The position numbers were made by a program, and so were the translations under genes. The notes below the pieces were generated by a model. That model worked only from the letters and a program-made list of their open reading frames with translations. It did no database searches and was not told where the DNA came from. 64,000 nucleotides of DNA, taken from positions 1,271,849 through 1,335,848 of the forward strand of contig NZ_DS022295.1 in NCBI RefSeq assembly GCF_000153765.1. The letters run 5' to 3'. The number at the start of each line of letters is the position of its first letter. Within the stretch, counting starts at the first letter, position 1. The stretch comes from Mariprofundus ferrooxydans PV-1 (GTDB lineage: Bacteria > Pseudomonadota > Zetaproteobacteria > Mariprofundales > Mariprofundaceae). Shown here one piece after another: positions 37,275 to 44,973 of the stretch.

Positions 37275-37939
37275 CAGCCAGCCTCCACAGCAACAGTTGC
37301 GGCTGCATCAGCGTTTACAGCTTTAGCTTTCGCCGCATCGGCACGGAGCTTCAGCTGGCGGTTGACCAGATTCACTCCTGCCAGAATAAAGCCCAGCGCA
37401 ATAAAAGCGCCCGGCGGCAGAATAAACATCAGTACGTTCGGATAGGATTCACCAAACACCGGAAAGCCGAACAGCTCCCCCTGCCCGAGCAGTTCACGTA
37501 CGCCGCCAAGCAGCAGCAGTGCAAAGGTAAAGCCCAGCCCGACAGCCAGCGCATCCACCACGGCATCGGATACACTGTTCTTGCTGGCAAAGGCTTCAGC
37601 ACGGCCAAGAATAGCGCAGTTCACCACAATCAGCGGGATAAACAGGCCGAGGATCAGATACATATCATGCATCCACGCATTCATCAGCATCCCCACCACC
37701 GTCACAAAGGCGGCGATGATGGTAATGTAAGCAGGAATACGCACGTTTTTCGGGATCACACCGCGCACCAGAGAGACCACCAGGTTGGAGCCGAGCAGCA
37801 CCAGCAGTGTGGCAGCTCCCATCCAGAAGCCGTTTTCTGCTGACGTAGTCACGCCCAGCAGCGGGCACATACCCAGCAGCTGGACAAAAATCGTATTATT
37901 CTTCCAGAAGCCGTCGGCAAAGACCTCCTGCTTGTTCAT
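37274..37939 (-). CDS. rnfE: RNF complex subunit RnfE
   Basis: Integral membrane subunit of the ion-translocating ferredoxin:NAD oxidoreductase, 221 residues with six helices (NTIFVQLLGMCPLLGVTTSA, MYLILGLFIPLIVVNCAILG), paralogous to RnfA. The C-terminal tail is Ala/Lys-rich and somewhat long. Start ATG 37939 overlaps the rnfG stop by 4 nt. With RnfA it forms the membrane core that holds a [2Fe-2S] centre; the Cys in LLGMCPLLG and VVNCAILG are present. Confidence 0.95.
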   Translation of the reverse strand: MNKQEVFADGFWKNNTIFVQLLGMCPLLGVTTSAENGFWMGAATLLVLLGSNLVVSLVRGVIPKNVRIPAYITIIAAFVTVVGMLMNAWMHDMYLILGLFIPLIVVNCAILGRAEAFASKNSVSDAVVDALAVGLGFTFALLLLGGVRELLGQGELFGFPVFGESYPNVLMFILPPGAFIALGFILAGVNLVNRQLKLRADAAKAKAVNADAAATVAVEAG

Positions 37940-38556
37940 TCGCCACCTCCTGCAGAACCGGGCACAGATTCGCTATTACCGTTCAGGCGACCAACAATAG
38001 CAGTCTGCTTCGCCCGATAAAACTCCAGCGCACCCTTCACTGCCTTGACGACTGCCCGCGGTGAAATTGTGGCGCCGGTAAACTGATCGAAATCACCACC
38101 ATCCTTTTTCACCTTCCAGCGCACATCGTCCAGGCCACGACCGCGGAAACTGTCCACCCATGCCTGATTGCGCACAATACCATCGCCCAGCCCCGGTGTT
38201 TCCTTATGATCAGTCACGCGAATAGCCAGCACATGGCCGTCCGGATGCACGCCGACCAGAATCCGGATCGAGCCGGAGTAGCCATCCGGCGCAATCACTT
38301 CCCATGCCATGCCGGCCAGTTTACCGTGGTCACGCGCCGGATAAATCACCTTTCCATCGACATCGACCGCTTCCGCCTGCGGGTCGTTGGTATGCGCCGG
38401 CAATACCTGCTGTAGTGCCCTGTGCAGCGCCTCTTTCCGGGCCGCCGCAATCGGTTCGCGTGTGACGATATCGGTCAGGCCCAACAGGATGGCTGCAATG
38501 GCTGCCACCACGAACAGGGCCAGCACCATCTGCAGTTGCTCGCGCTCCAGTTTCAT
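37936..38556 (-). CDS. rnfG: RNF complex subunit RnfG (FMN-binding)
   Basis: Periplasm-facing flavoprotein subunit, 206 residues with one N-terminal helix (MVLALFVVAAIAAILLGL). The flavinylation motif is FTGATISPRAVV, with FMN expected on the Thr of GAT. HKETPGLGDGIV is also conserved. An ApbE-type flavin transferase is required but not in this window. Overlaps rnfD upstream and rnfE downstream by 4 nt each. Confidence 0.95.
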   Translation of the reverse strand: MKLEREQLQMVLALFVVAAIAAILLGLTDIVTREPIAAARKEALHRALQQVLPAHTNDPQAEAVDVDGKVIYPARDHGKLAGMAWEVIAPDGYSGSIRILVGVHPDGHVLAIRVTDHKETPGLGDGIVRNQAWVDSFRGRGLDDVRWKVKKDGGDFDQFTGATISPRAVVKAVKGALEFYRAKQTAIVGRLNGNSESVPGSAGGGE

Positions 38557-39620
38557 GATTTACGCCCGCTCTCATGGCCGTAGACACGCGGCCGGAAATA
38601 GTGGTCAATCAGCGGCACTGCGCAGTTCATCAGCAGTACGGAGAACATCGCTCCCTCCGGATAGCCGCCAAAACTGCGAATACTCCATGTCAGGACACCG
38701 CAGCCGATACCGAACACAATCTGCCCGGTCGGCGTAACCGGCGAAGAGACCGGGTCGGTAGCCATGAAAAAGGCGCACAACATCAGACCGCCGGCAAACA
38801 GGTGAAACATCGGCGGCGCAAAATGATCCGGATCGATACCGCTGAACAAGGCTGCCAGCACCGCCACCGTCGCCAGATAGGAGAACGGGATATGCCAGGT
38901 AATGCTGTGTCTGGCCATCAGGAAGACACCACCGATCAGCAGTGCCAGCACACTCGTTTCACCGATACTGCCGGCCTCGGTGCCGAGAAAGGCGCCAAGG
39001 TAGCTGTAGTGATAGTGAGCCAGGGCGTCCGCCACCGGTACACCCAGCGTCCATTCGGTTTTCACATGCCCCAGCGGCGAAGCCATCGAGATCGCATCCA
39101 GCCCGAGCTTTAATGCATCGGGACCAGCAAAAAACAGCGTCAGGCAAGTGGATAGATCATACAAATTCACCACCGGCGTGGCTGCCGACATCGGGATGAT
39201 CCATGTCGTCATCTGCAATGGAAAGGAGATCAGCAGAATAACCCGCGCCGACAGCGCCGGGTTGAAAATATTATAGCCAAGCCCGCCATACACCTGTTTA
39301 CCCAGTACGATGGCGAAAATACTGCCCACCACGGCCATCCACCACGGCGTCAATGCCGGCAGTGTCAGTGCCAGCAACAGGCCGGTCAGTGCCGCGGAGT
39401 TATCCAGCAATGTCGTCAGTGATTTGCCCATCAGTTTCAGGCATACAGCTTCGGTGGCCAGACAGGAGAGCATGCAAACCAGTATTAACAACACCGCCAG
39501 CCAGCCGAACAGATAGACACTGACTGCCGCGGCCGGCAACAGCGCCAGAATAACGGTCAACATCATCATGCGCAGCGAATCGCCGCCATGCATATGGGGA
39601 GAGGAGAGCATCACCAGCAT
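38553..39620 (-). CDS. rnfD: RNF complex subunit RnfD
   Basis: Membrane subunit of 355 residues with about ten helices. Family motifs include SPHMHGGDSLRMMM at the N-terminus, NPALSARV, TDPVSSPVTPTGQIVFGIGCG and the C-terminal GGYPEGAMFSVLLMN. The position that carries covalent FMN in RnfD/NqrB (Thr of an SGAT-type motif) reads SMASPLG, so Ser181 would be the acceptor. The start shares a base with the rnfC stop (TGATG). Confidence 0.95.
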   Translation of the reverse strand: MLVMLSSPHMHGGDSLRMMMLTVILALLPAAAVSVYLFGWLAVLLILVCMLSCLATEAVCLKLMGKSLTTLLDNSAALTGLLLALTLPALTPWWMAVVGSIFAIVLGKQVYGGLGYNIFNPALSARVILLISFPLQMTTWIIPMSAATPVVNLYDLSTCLTLFFAGPDALKLGLDAISMASPLGHVKTEWTLGVPVADALAHYHYSYLGAFLGTEAGSIGETSVLALLIGGVFLMARHSITWHIPFSYLATVAVLAALFSGIDPDHFAPPMFHLFAGGLMLCAFFMATDPVSSPVTPTGQIVFGIGCGVLTWSIRSFGGYPEGAMFSVLLMNCAVPLIDHYFRPRVYGHESGRKS

Positions 39621-41185
39621 CAGTCTTTACTCCCCTCATCCGTTTTGTCAGCAGCACTGTCACCGGCTGCATCCGTTTTTGCTGTTGATTCAGCAGCAGG
39701 CGCATGTGTCTTGCGCACACTGGAACGACGGGCGGCGCGGGCCTGATTCTCCCGCTCGATACGCATCTCACGCGCTTCCGAGCGCAGCCTTGAGGCCTCG
39801 GCAAAACTCTTTTCCCGGCGCTGCTGTGCAATCTGCCCTTTACCGTAACGGAAATAGTGAACCAGCGGTATATTGGATGGACAGACATAGGAACAGGCGC
39901 CGCATTCGATACAATCAAACAGATCATAGGATTCGGCTTTTTCGAACTGATCGGAACGGCACTGATCGGCCAGCAGATTGGGTACCAGTCCTGCCGGACA
40001 CGCCTCGGAGCAATGGCCGCAACGAATACACGCCTGCTCCTGCGTGTGGCCGCCCATAAATGAAGCCTCAAGCATGGCTAGCATACCGTTGGTCGATTTC
40101 ACCACCGGCACATCCGGATGGCGCAGCAACTCACCCATCATCGGACCACCATGCAGAATACGCACATCCTCGAAATCCGTCAGCCCCTGTTGTGCAAACA
40201 CATAGCGCATGGGCGTGCCGATACGCACATGCAGGTTGGCCGGCCGGGGCATGGCATCGCCGCTGACGGTGACCAGGCGCTCGGTTAACGGCTCAGCCCG
40301 CACCACAGCCCGGTACAGAGCTCGCGCCGTAGCAACATTCTGACACAGCATGCCGATATGCATCGGCAGTTTGCCCGCCGGCACCTCACGGCCGGTCAGT
40401 GAGTAAATCAACTGCTTTTCACTGCCTTGCGGATAACGGGTAGGCAGCAGCACCACACGCGCTCCTTCCAGATCATCGCGCAGGGCCAGCGCCTGCTCGA
40501 TGGCCTCAGCCGCATCGGACTTATTGTCTTCAATAGCGATAATGGCCGAATCGGTATTGACCATATGCATGATGATAGCCAGGCCGGTCAGGATCTCATC
40601 GGCATACTCGAGCATCAGGCGATGATCCGTGGTCAGCCACGGCTCACACTCGATACCGTTAAGCACCACCGTTTCGATGGGAAAGCGACTGTCCTGCACC
40701 AGCTTGATAAAGGTCGGAAACACAGCGCCGCCCAGTCCCGCAAGACCACACATGCGGGCCCGCTCACGCAACAGAGCCGGGTCCGTATTACGCCAGTCGG
40801 TGATCGGCTCAAGACTATCGTCGGAAGCGTCATCGCCATCCGACTCGATAATAATACTCGGCATACCCATGCCGGAAGGGTGCGGTATCGCATACTCCTC
40901 GATGCGTACCACGCGCCCGGAAGTCGAGGCATGCACAGGCACCGATACATAACCTTCGGATCTGGCAATCTTCTGACCACGCAGCACACGATCACCCACC
41001 GCCACCAGAGGTAAGCAGGCCTCTCCGATATGCATCTTCATCGGCAGAATATGTACCGGCGACAACGGACATGGCTCGCTGTGTAGTCCCGCGCCCAGCT
41101 TATGATCTGACGGATGGATTCCGCCGTCAAAGCTGTGCGCCATCATGCCCAGCCGCTGGGCCAGATTTCTAAGCATGGCCGGCAT
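39620..41185 (-). CDS. rnfC: RNF complex subunit RnfC (NADH-binding)
   Basis: Peripheral subunit of 521 residues. The N-terminal barrel (FDGGIHPSDHK), the NADH/FMN-binding core (GLAGLGGAVFPTFIKL, VLNGIECEPWLTTDHRLM) and two [4Fe-4S] motifs (CIRCGHCSEACP and CIECGACSYVCP) are visible. The C-terminal tail from about 455 is Ala/Lys/Arg-rich as in other long RnfC proteins. I chose ATG 41185 (MPAMLRNL) behind GAGGAGAG, overlapping rnfB by 17 nt; the ATG at 41176 is an alternative. Confidence 0.95.
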   Translation of the reverse strand: MPAMLRNLAQRLGMMAHSFDGGIHPSDHKLGAGLHSEPCPLSPVHILPMKMHIGEACLPLVAVGDRVLRGQKIARSEGYVSVPVHASTSGRVVRIEEYAIPHPSGMGMPSIIIESDGDDASDDSLEPITDWRNTDPALLRERARMCGLAGLGGAVFPTFIKLVQDSRFPIETVVLNGIECEPWLTTDHRLMLEYADEILTGLAIIMHMVNTDSAIIAIEDNKSDAAEAIEQALALRDDLEGARVVLLPTRYPQGSEKQLIYSLTGREVPAGKLPMHIGMLCQNVATARALYRAVVRAEPLTERLVTVSGDAMPRPANLHVRIGTPMRYVFAQQGLTDFEDVRILHGGPMMGELLRHPDVPVVKSTNGMLAMLEASFMGGHTQEQACIRCGHCSEACPAGLVPNLLADQCRSDQFEKAESYDLFDCIECGACSYVCPSNIPLVHYFRYGKGQIAQQRREKSFAEASRLRSEAREMRIERENQARAARRSSVRKTHAPAAESTAKTDAAGDSAADKTDEGSKD

Positions 41186-41753
41186 GATGTTCTCTCCTCT
41201 CGTGTCCCAGCCGGGAACGTCGGGTTTCCGGCAACGGCCACGACCAGTGCTCAATCAGTTCCGGTTTAACCAGCATATCAATACAGTCCACAGGACATGG
41301 CTCCACACATAACTCGCAACCGGTACAGTGATCGGCCAGTACCGTGTGATATTGCTTGGGTGCTCCGATAATGGCATCCACAGGACAGGCTTTAATACAG
41401 AGTGTACAGCCGATGCACTCATCTTCACGCACAAACGCCAGCATCGGTGCTGCAGCTTCCTGCTCCACGGCTTTCGGCTCCACACCCATCAGATCGGCAA
41501 TAGCCAGCATCGTCCGCTCACCGCCGGGGACACAGTGATTCACCTCTTCCCCTTCGCTGGCCACAGCCGTGGCATAGGGCTTGCATCCCGGATAACCGCA
41601 CTGACCGCACTGGGTCTGCGGCAGCAGCGCATCGATTTTATCCACCATCGGGTCGCCCTCGACGTAAAACACCTTCTGCGCAACAGCCAGCACAATACCG
41701 GCCAGCAAAGCAAATGTGCCCAGACTCAACAGGGCATAGAGTAATCCGGTCAT
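41169..41753 (-). CDS. rnfB: RNF complex subunit RnfB (ferredoxin subunit)
   Basis: 194 residues: an N-terminal helix anchor (LLYALLSLGTFALLAGIVLAV), a 4Fe-4S binding segment CGQCGYPGCKPYA with a downstream Cys (NHCVPGG), and two ferredoxin motifs (CIGCTLCIKACP and CTGCELCVEPCP). It accepts electrons from soluble ferredoxin. The C-terminal WSWPLPETRRSRLGHER tail is not conserved in the family. It follows rnfA by 11 nt. Confidence 0.95.
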   Translation of the reverse strand: MTGLLYALLSLGTFALLAGIVLAVAQKVFYVEGDPMVDKIDALLPQTQCGQCGYPGCKPYATAVASEGEEVNHCVPGGERTMLAIADLMGVEPKAVEQEAAAPMLAFVREDECIGCTLCIKACPVDAIIGAPKQYHTVLADHCTGCELCVEPCPVDCIDMLVKPELIEHWSWPLPETRRSRLGHERREHHAGHA

Positions 41754-41764
41754 AATGGGTGAAC

Positions 41765-42346
41765 CTAGATTTTGACCAGGCCGGAGAAGCCCATAAAGGC
41801 CAGCGACATCATGCCGGCTGTAATCAGGGTCAACGGAGATCCCTTGAACAGAGCGGGTACGGGGGAAACATCCATGCGTTCACGCAGGCCGGCAAACAGC
41901 ACCAGTACCAGTGCAAAACCGACCGCTGCACCAAAGCCGTAGAGCGCGGAGCTGACAAATGTCTGTTCCTGCTGCACATTCAACAGCGCTACGCCTAACA
42001 CCGCGCAGTTGGTGGTGATCAACGGCAGAAAAATACCCAGCGCCTGATACAAAACCGGACTGGTCTTGTGGATCATCATTTCGATAAACTGGACAAGCGC
42101 TGCAATAATCAGAATGAAGAAGATGGTCTGCAAATACTCCAGACCCAGCGGCACCAGCACAAACTCCTGCACCAGCCACGAGCAGACAGAGGCCAGCGTC
42201 ATGACAAACATCACGGCAAACGACATGCCAACCGCCGTTTCCACCTTGCCGGATGTACCGAGAAACGGACAAATGCCGAGAAACTTGGTCAACACGAAGT
42301 TGTTCACCAGAACGGCAGAGAGTAAAATGAGTGCTACTTCAGTCAT
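41765..42346 (-). CDS. rnfA: RNF complex subunit RnfA
   Basis: First gene of the rnfABCDGE operon, 193 residues with six helices. The opening [20 protein letters not shown] and [17 protein letters not shown] are family-typical, as is [15 protein letters not shown] couples ferredoxin and NAD to ion pumping and can run in reverse to make reduced ferredoxin, which suits autotrophs or nitrogen fixers. No ribosome site precedes the ATG at 42346, and a TATACT box lies 8 nt upstream, so the mRNA may be leaderless. Confidence 0.95.
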   Translation of the reverse strand: MTEVALILLSAVLVNNFVLTKFLGICPFLGTSGKVETAVGMSFAVMFVMTLASVCSWLVQEFVLVPLGLEYLQTIFFILIIAALVQFIEMMIHKTSPVLYQALGIFLPLITTNCAVLGVALLNVQQEQTFVSSALYGFGAAVGFALVLVLFAGLRERMDVSPVPALFKGSPLTLITAGMMSLAFMGFSGLVKI

Positions 42347-42354
42347 GGCGCGGA

Positions 42355-42360
42355 AGTATA
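42355..42360 (-). promoter_or_regulatory. Possible -10 box of the rnf operon
   Basis: TATACT on the minus strand, preceded by GGGCC, 8 nt upstream of the rnfA ATG. No good -35 is present at 16-18 nt (best TGTACG), so an activator may be needed. The distance implies a transcript starting at or next to the start codon. Confidence 0.35.
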
Positions 42361-42426
42361 GGCCCAGTCAGCTATCGCGTACACCTGTCTAAACCCACAC
42401 TTTTTCCCATACAGGGCAACAGAGGC

Positions 42427-42735
42427 ATGACAGACGCAGTCAGCCGTCGCAATATTGGCCTCATGAATGACTCCACCCAGACATCGCCGCTGACATTCCC
42501 CTGCCGCTTCCCGGTCAAGGTCATGGGCAGCAACAGCGATCACTTCAGAGAGGATATTGTGGCCATCGCGCGCGAGTATTTTACACCGCTGGATGAAGCC
42601 GATATCACTGTAACCGCGAGCCGGACGGCAAAATATCTGTCGGTCAGCGTGATCGTCACTGCCGAGAGCCGGGAGCAACTGGATAACCTCTATCGCGCCA
42701 TCAATGCCCACCCCGATGTTCGCATGGTGCTCTGA
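42427..42735 (+). CDS. DUF493/YbeD-like protein
   Basis: 102 residues. The core FPCRFPVKVMGSNSDHFRED, then SRTAKYLSVSVIVTAESREQ and LYRAINAHPDVRMVL, matches the YbeD (DUF493) family, an ACT-like fold of unknown role often near lipB. The family core starts near residue 20; the start may be ATG 42427 (with AGAGG upstream) or ATG 42463. No lipA/lipB genes are nearby. Divergent from rnfA and followed by the MITE-like repeat. Confidence 0.85.
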   Translation: MTDAVSRRNIGLMNDSTQTSPLTFPCRFPVKVMGSNSDHFREDIVAIAREYFTPLDEADITVTASRTAKYLSVSVIVTAESREQLDNLYRAINAHPDVRMVL

Positions 42736-42749
42736 TAGAGAGTCAAAAA

Positions 42750-42912
42750 CTTTTCACCACAGAGGACACGAAGGACACAGAGGAAAGACAAAGCATTGTA
42801 GATAAAGAATAACTGCTGTCATCGCTGCCTTCAGGGATTCACTCTGCCCGTGTGAAGACTGTGACTATCTTCGTTTCCTTGCTTTTACCTTTGTGTCCTC
42901 TGTGGTGAAAAG
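42750..42912. repeat. MITE-like element with 25-bp terminal inverted repeats
   Basis: Left arm 42750-42774 (CTTTTCACCACAGAGGACAC plus GAAGG) and right arm 42888-42912 are inverted copies with one mismatch in 25. The total length is 163 nt and the interior shows no coding frame. The ACCACAGAGGACACAGAGG-type sequence is one I recognise as a dispersed intergenic repeat in various bacteria. It fills the gap between convergent ybeD and aroK. On the plus strand the right arm is followed by CTTTTTTATTTTCTTTTTTT, so it could also terminate ybeD transcription. Confidence 0.75.
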
Positions 42913-42917
42913 CTTTT

Positions 42918-43451
42918 TTATTTTCTTTTTTTCCATTTATCGAGAAATTTCAGGATAGCCGCCAGCGCATCCGGCTTGTTCATATCGCCTCGTGGCAACG
43001 TGAAGTCGGCACACTCCTCGTATAACGGATAACGGAGCTCAGCCAGCTGCTGTAGACGACTCAAGGTGTCGCCCTCCGCGATCAATGGCCTGTTGCTGTC
43101 ACCGTCAATACGCTCTGCCAGAAACTCTGGTGAAGCCTTCAGCCAGATAACCGGCGTATGCTCTTTCAACAACGCCCGGTTTTCCTCACGCATGACGACA
43201 CCACCCCCACTGGCAATCACCGCCGGCCTGCCCAGAACGGCACGTAGTGCGGCAGTTTCCATATCGCGAAAACCATCCTCACCGCGTTCGGCAAAGATAT
43301 CCGGAATGCTCATGCCCGCCTGTGCAACGATATAATCATCCAGATCTATCAAATCCAACTTCAGCTTCTTCGCCAGTCGCCTGCCGATACTGCTTTTCCC
43401 CGAGCCCATCAGGCCGATCAAAACCGGAGATACTCCCTTGATTCTCTTCAC
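42918..43451 (-). CDS. aroK: Shikimate kinase
   Basis: 177 residues. P-loop GLMGSGKSS, shikimate-binding Asp in DLDDYI and Arg in DGFRDMETAAL, the glycine-rich ASGGGVV loop, and the lid Arg in NRPLI are all present. It catalyses step five of the chorismate pathway. The last codons (WKKRK) are encoded by the T-rich tract next to the inverted repeat. No aroB gene follows, unlike in many proteobacteria. Confidence 0.96.
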   Translation of the reverse strand: MKRIKGVSPVLIGLMGSGKSSIGRRLAKKLKLDLIDLDDYIVAQAGMSIPDIFAERGEDGFRDMETAALRAVLGRPAVIASGGGVVMREENRALLKEHTPVIWLKASPEFLAERIDGDSNRPLIAEGDTLSRLQQLAELRYPLYEECADFTLPRGDMNKPDALAAILKFLDKWKKRK

Positions 43452-43658
43452 CTCGCCCCCTTACGCTGACCGCTATTTTCTACAGTAACGGAAACTGACT
43501 ATTCCATTCGCGCTGCGCAAGGAAGATACACAACCATCAGAGTCATCATCCTTGCCCCGCCTCAGACCCGTTCTCTGGCGAAAAACCTGCTCAGGGATTA
43601 CCATCACACCACTGCAGAGCCGTAGGAAAGCTCTACAACATTTCACCGGAGAGTCACC

Positions 43659-44630
43659 ATGCATCATACAGGCCTGATATACGCATTCGTTCTCGACGGG
43701 AGTGGCGGCGCAAGGCAGCTGGACTGGCAAGGCGTCAGATCGTGGCAGCATGAACAGGGACCGATATGGATTCACCTGGACTACAGCTCGGATGAGGCGC
43801 GCAACTGGATACTGACCGAAAGCCATATCAATGAGATTGCTGGTGAAGCCCTGCTCAATGAAGAGACACGCCCCAGAGCTACCGCCGTCGGTGATGCCCT
43901 GCTGCTATCGCTGCGCGGCGTAAATTTCAATCCCGGCTCGGACCCTGAAGATATGGTATCAATCAGAATGTGGCTGACCAGTGATCAGGTAGTGACCACA
44001 CGCAAACGGAAATTACAGTCTGCGTCCGACATGGCCGCATCCCTTCAAAACGGTAACGGCCCAAAAACAATCAGTGAGTTTCTCGTCGATTTTTCCAGCC
44101 GCATTACATCCAGAATGGAAGCTCTCGTGGAGGAGCTGGAAGATCGTTCCGCCCAACTGGAAGAGGCGGTGATTGATAATGGTAACGCTATCCTGCGCAG
44201 CGAGCTTTCAGCCATTCGGCGTGAGACGATTATGTTGCGTCGCTATCTGGCACCCCAGCGGGAGGCGATGATAAAGCTTGCCTCTGCAACCGCTGCCTGG
44301 CTAACCGATAACGACCGCATGCGGCTGCGCGAAGTAACCGATCAACTGGTACGTTATATTGAAGATCTGGATTCGATCAGGGATCGGGCTTCGGTCACAC
44401 ATGAGGAGCTGGTTAACAGGCAGTCTGAACAGATGAACGCCAGAATGTATATATTGTCTCTGGTAGCCGCGCTGTTTTTACCCCTTGGTTTTTTTACCGG
44501 CCTGCTGGGCATCAACGTCGGCGGCATTCCCGGAGCCAATAACCCGTGGGCTTTTGCCATATTTATTGTCATCCTGCTGGTCATTGTCATCTTTCAGGTC
44601 ATCTTCTTCAAAAAGAAACAATGGATGTAA
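43659..44630 (+). CDS. CorA-family transporter, ZntB type
   Basis: 323 residues: a large N-terminal cytoplasmic domain rich in helices with GPIWIHLDY and DALLLSLRGVN, a long coiled-coil stalk (about 140-250), and two C-terminal helices. The pore motif reads GINVGGIPG rather than GMN, which is the ZntB/CorA-II variant associated with zinc. Ends KKKQWM. Start ATG 43659 follows CCGGAGAG. It is the last ordinary chromosomal gene before the AT-rich cassette region. Confidence 0.88.
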   Translation: MHHTGLIYAFVLDGSGGARQLDWQGVRSWQHEQGPIWIHLDYSSDEARNWILTESHINEIAGEALLNEETRPRATAVGDALLLSLRGVNFNPGSDPEDMVSIRMWLTSDQVVTTRKRKLQSASDMAASLQNGNGPKTISEFLVDFSSRITSRMEALVEELEDRSAQLEEAVIDNGNAILRSELSAIRRETIMLRRYLAPQREAMIKLASATAAWLTDNDRMRLREVTDQLVRYIEDLDSIRDRASVTHEELVNRQSEQMNARMYILSLVAALFLPLGFFTGLLGINVGGIPGANNPWAFAIFIVILLVIVIFQVIFFKKKQWM

Positions 44631-44926
44631 CCCCCCTCACCGTTAGTAGGCTGCCAGTATCTAAGGGTCCTATTTCACCGGGAATGAGAGTTTACGAGTC
44701 GCTTCTTTGGCCAGAACCTGTCATTCAGTTTGAGATATACATAACAAGGGTATATCAATATCCAGTGTTATATATACGTATACATAACCACGATATTTCA
44801 GGATAAATGGATAGCACCTACCCGAATTTGCAATCCGGACCGTCCTAACCTAGGCTGATGAACAAGGAATCAGGGGGGAAGATATTATGATCACCTGGCA
44901 AAAAGATACGTGCGTATATTAATATG
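44631..44926. other. AT-rich intergenic region between zntB and the integron cassette
   Basis: About 296 nt without a gene. It carries three copies of a TATACATAAC-type half-site (next entry), a stretch GGGGGGAAGATATTATG near 44873-44888 followed by a frame of only a dozen codons, and AT-rich sequence (TGCGTATATTAATATG) up to the cassette boundary at 44926/44927. No recognisable attI structure or preceding attC is visible. Confidence 0.5.
44736..44788. promoter_or_regulatory. Near-palindrome with an extra half-site (operator or recombination site)
   Basis: GTTATATATAC (44767-44777) abuts GTATACATAAC (44778-44788), forming a 22-bp palindrome with one mismatched pair. A further direct copy, TATACATAAC, lies at 44736-44745. 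The arrangement could be a regulator site for the cassette genes or a Xer-type core; it does not match a standard dif sequence closely. Confidence 0.4.
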
Positions 44927-44940
44927 TTAGCTGTGAAAAG

Positions 44941-44973
44941 ATGGAGAAACAATTAGAAGACTATGAGCAATAG
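44941..44973 (+). CDS. Ten-codon upstream frame overlapping the TIR gene start
   Basis: ATG at 44941 opens the frame MEKQLEDYEQ and stops at TAG 44971-44973, 11 nt inside the TIR gene that starts at 44963. It begins 14 nt into the cassette. Short leader frames that deliver ribosomes to the first cassette gene are known in integrons (the attI-borne ORF-11). The TIR start itself has only a weak AGAAG site, so translational coupling is plausible. It could also be chance. Confidence 0.35.
   Translation: MEKQLEDYEQ

Noticed and set aside
37187-37843. 218-codon plus-strand frame opposite rnfE
   Set aside because: It is antisense to strongly conserved rnfE and has low-complexity His/Gln-rich composition typical of shadow frames.
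44767-44788. dif or Xer recombination site
   Set aside because: The palindrome lacks the standard XerC/XerD arms and 6-bp core, so it is reported only as an unknown operator-like site.
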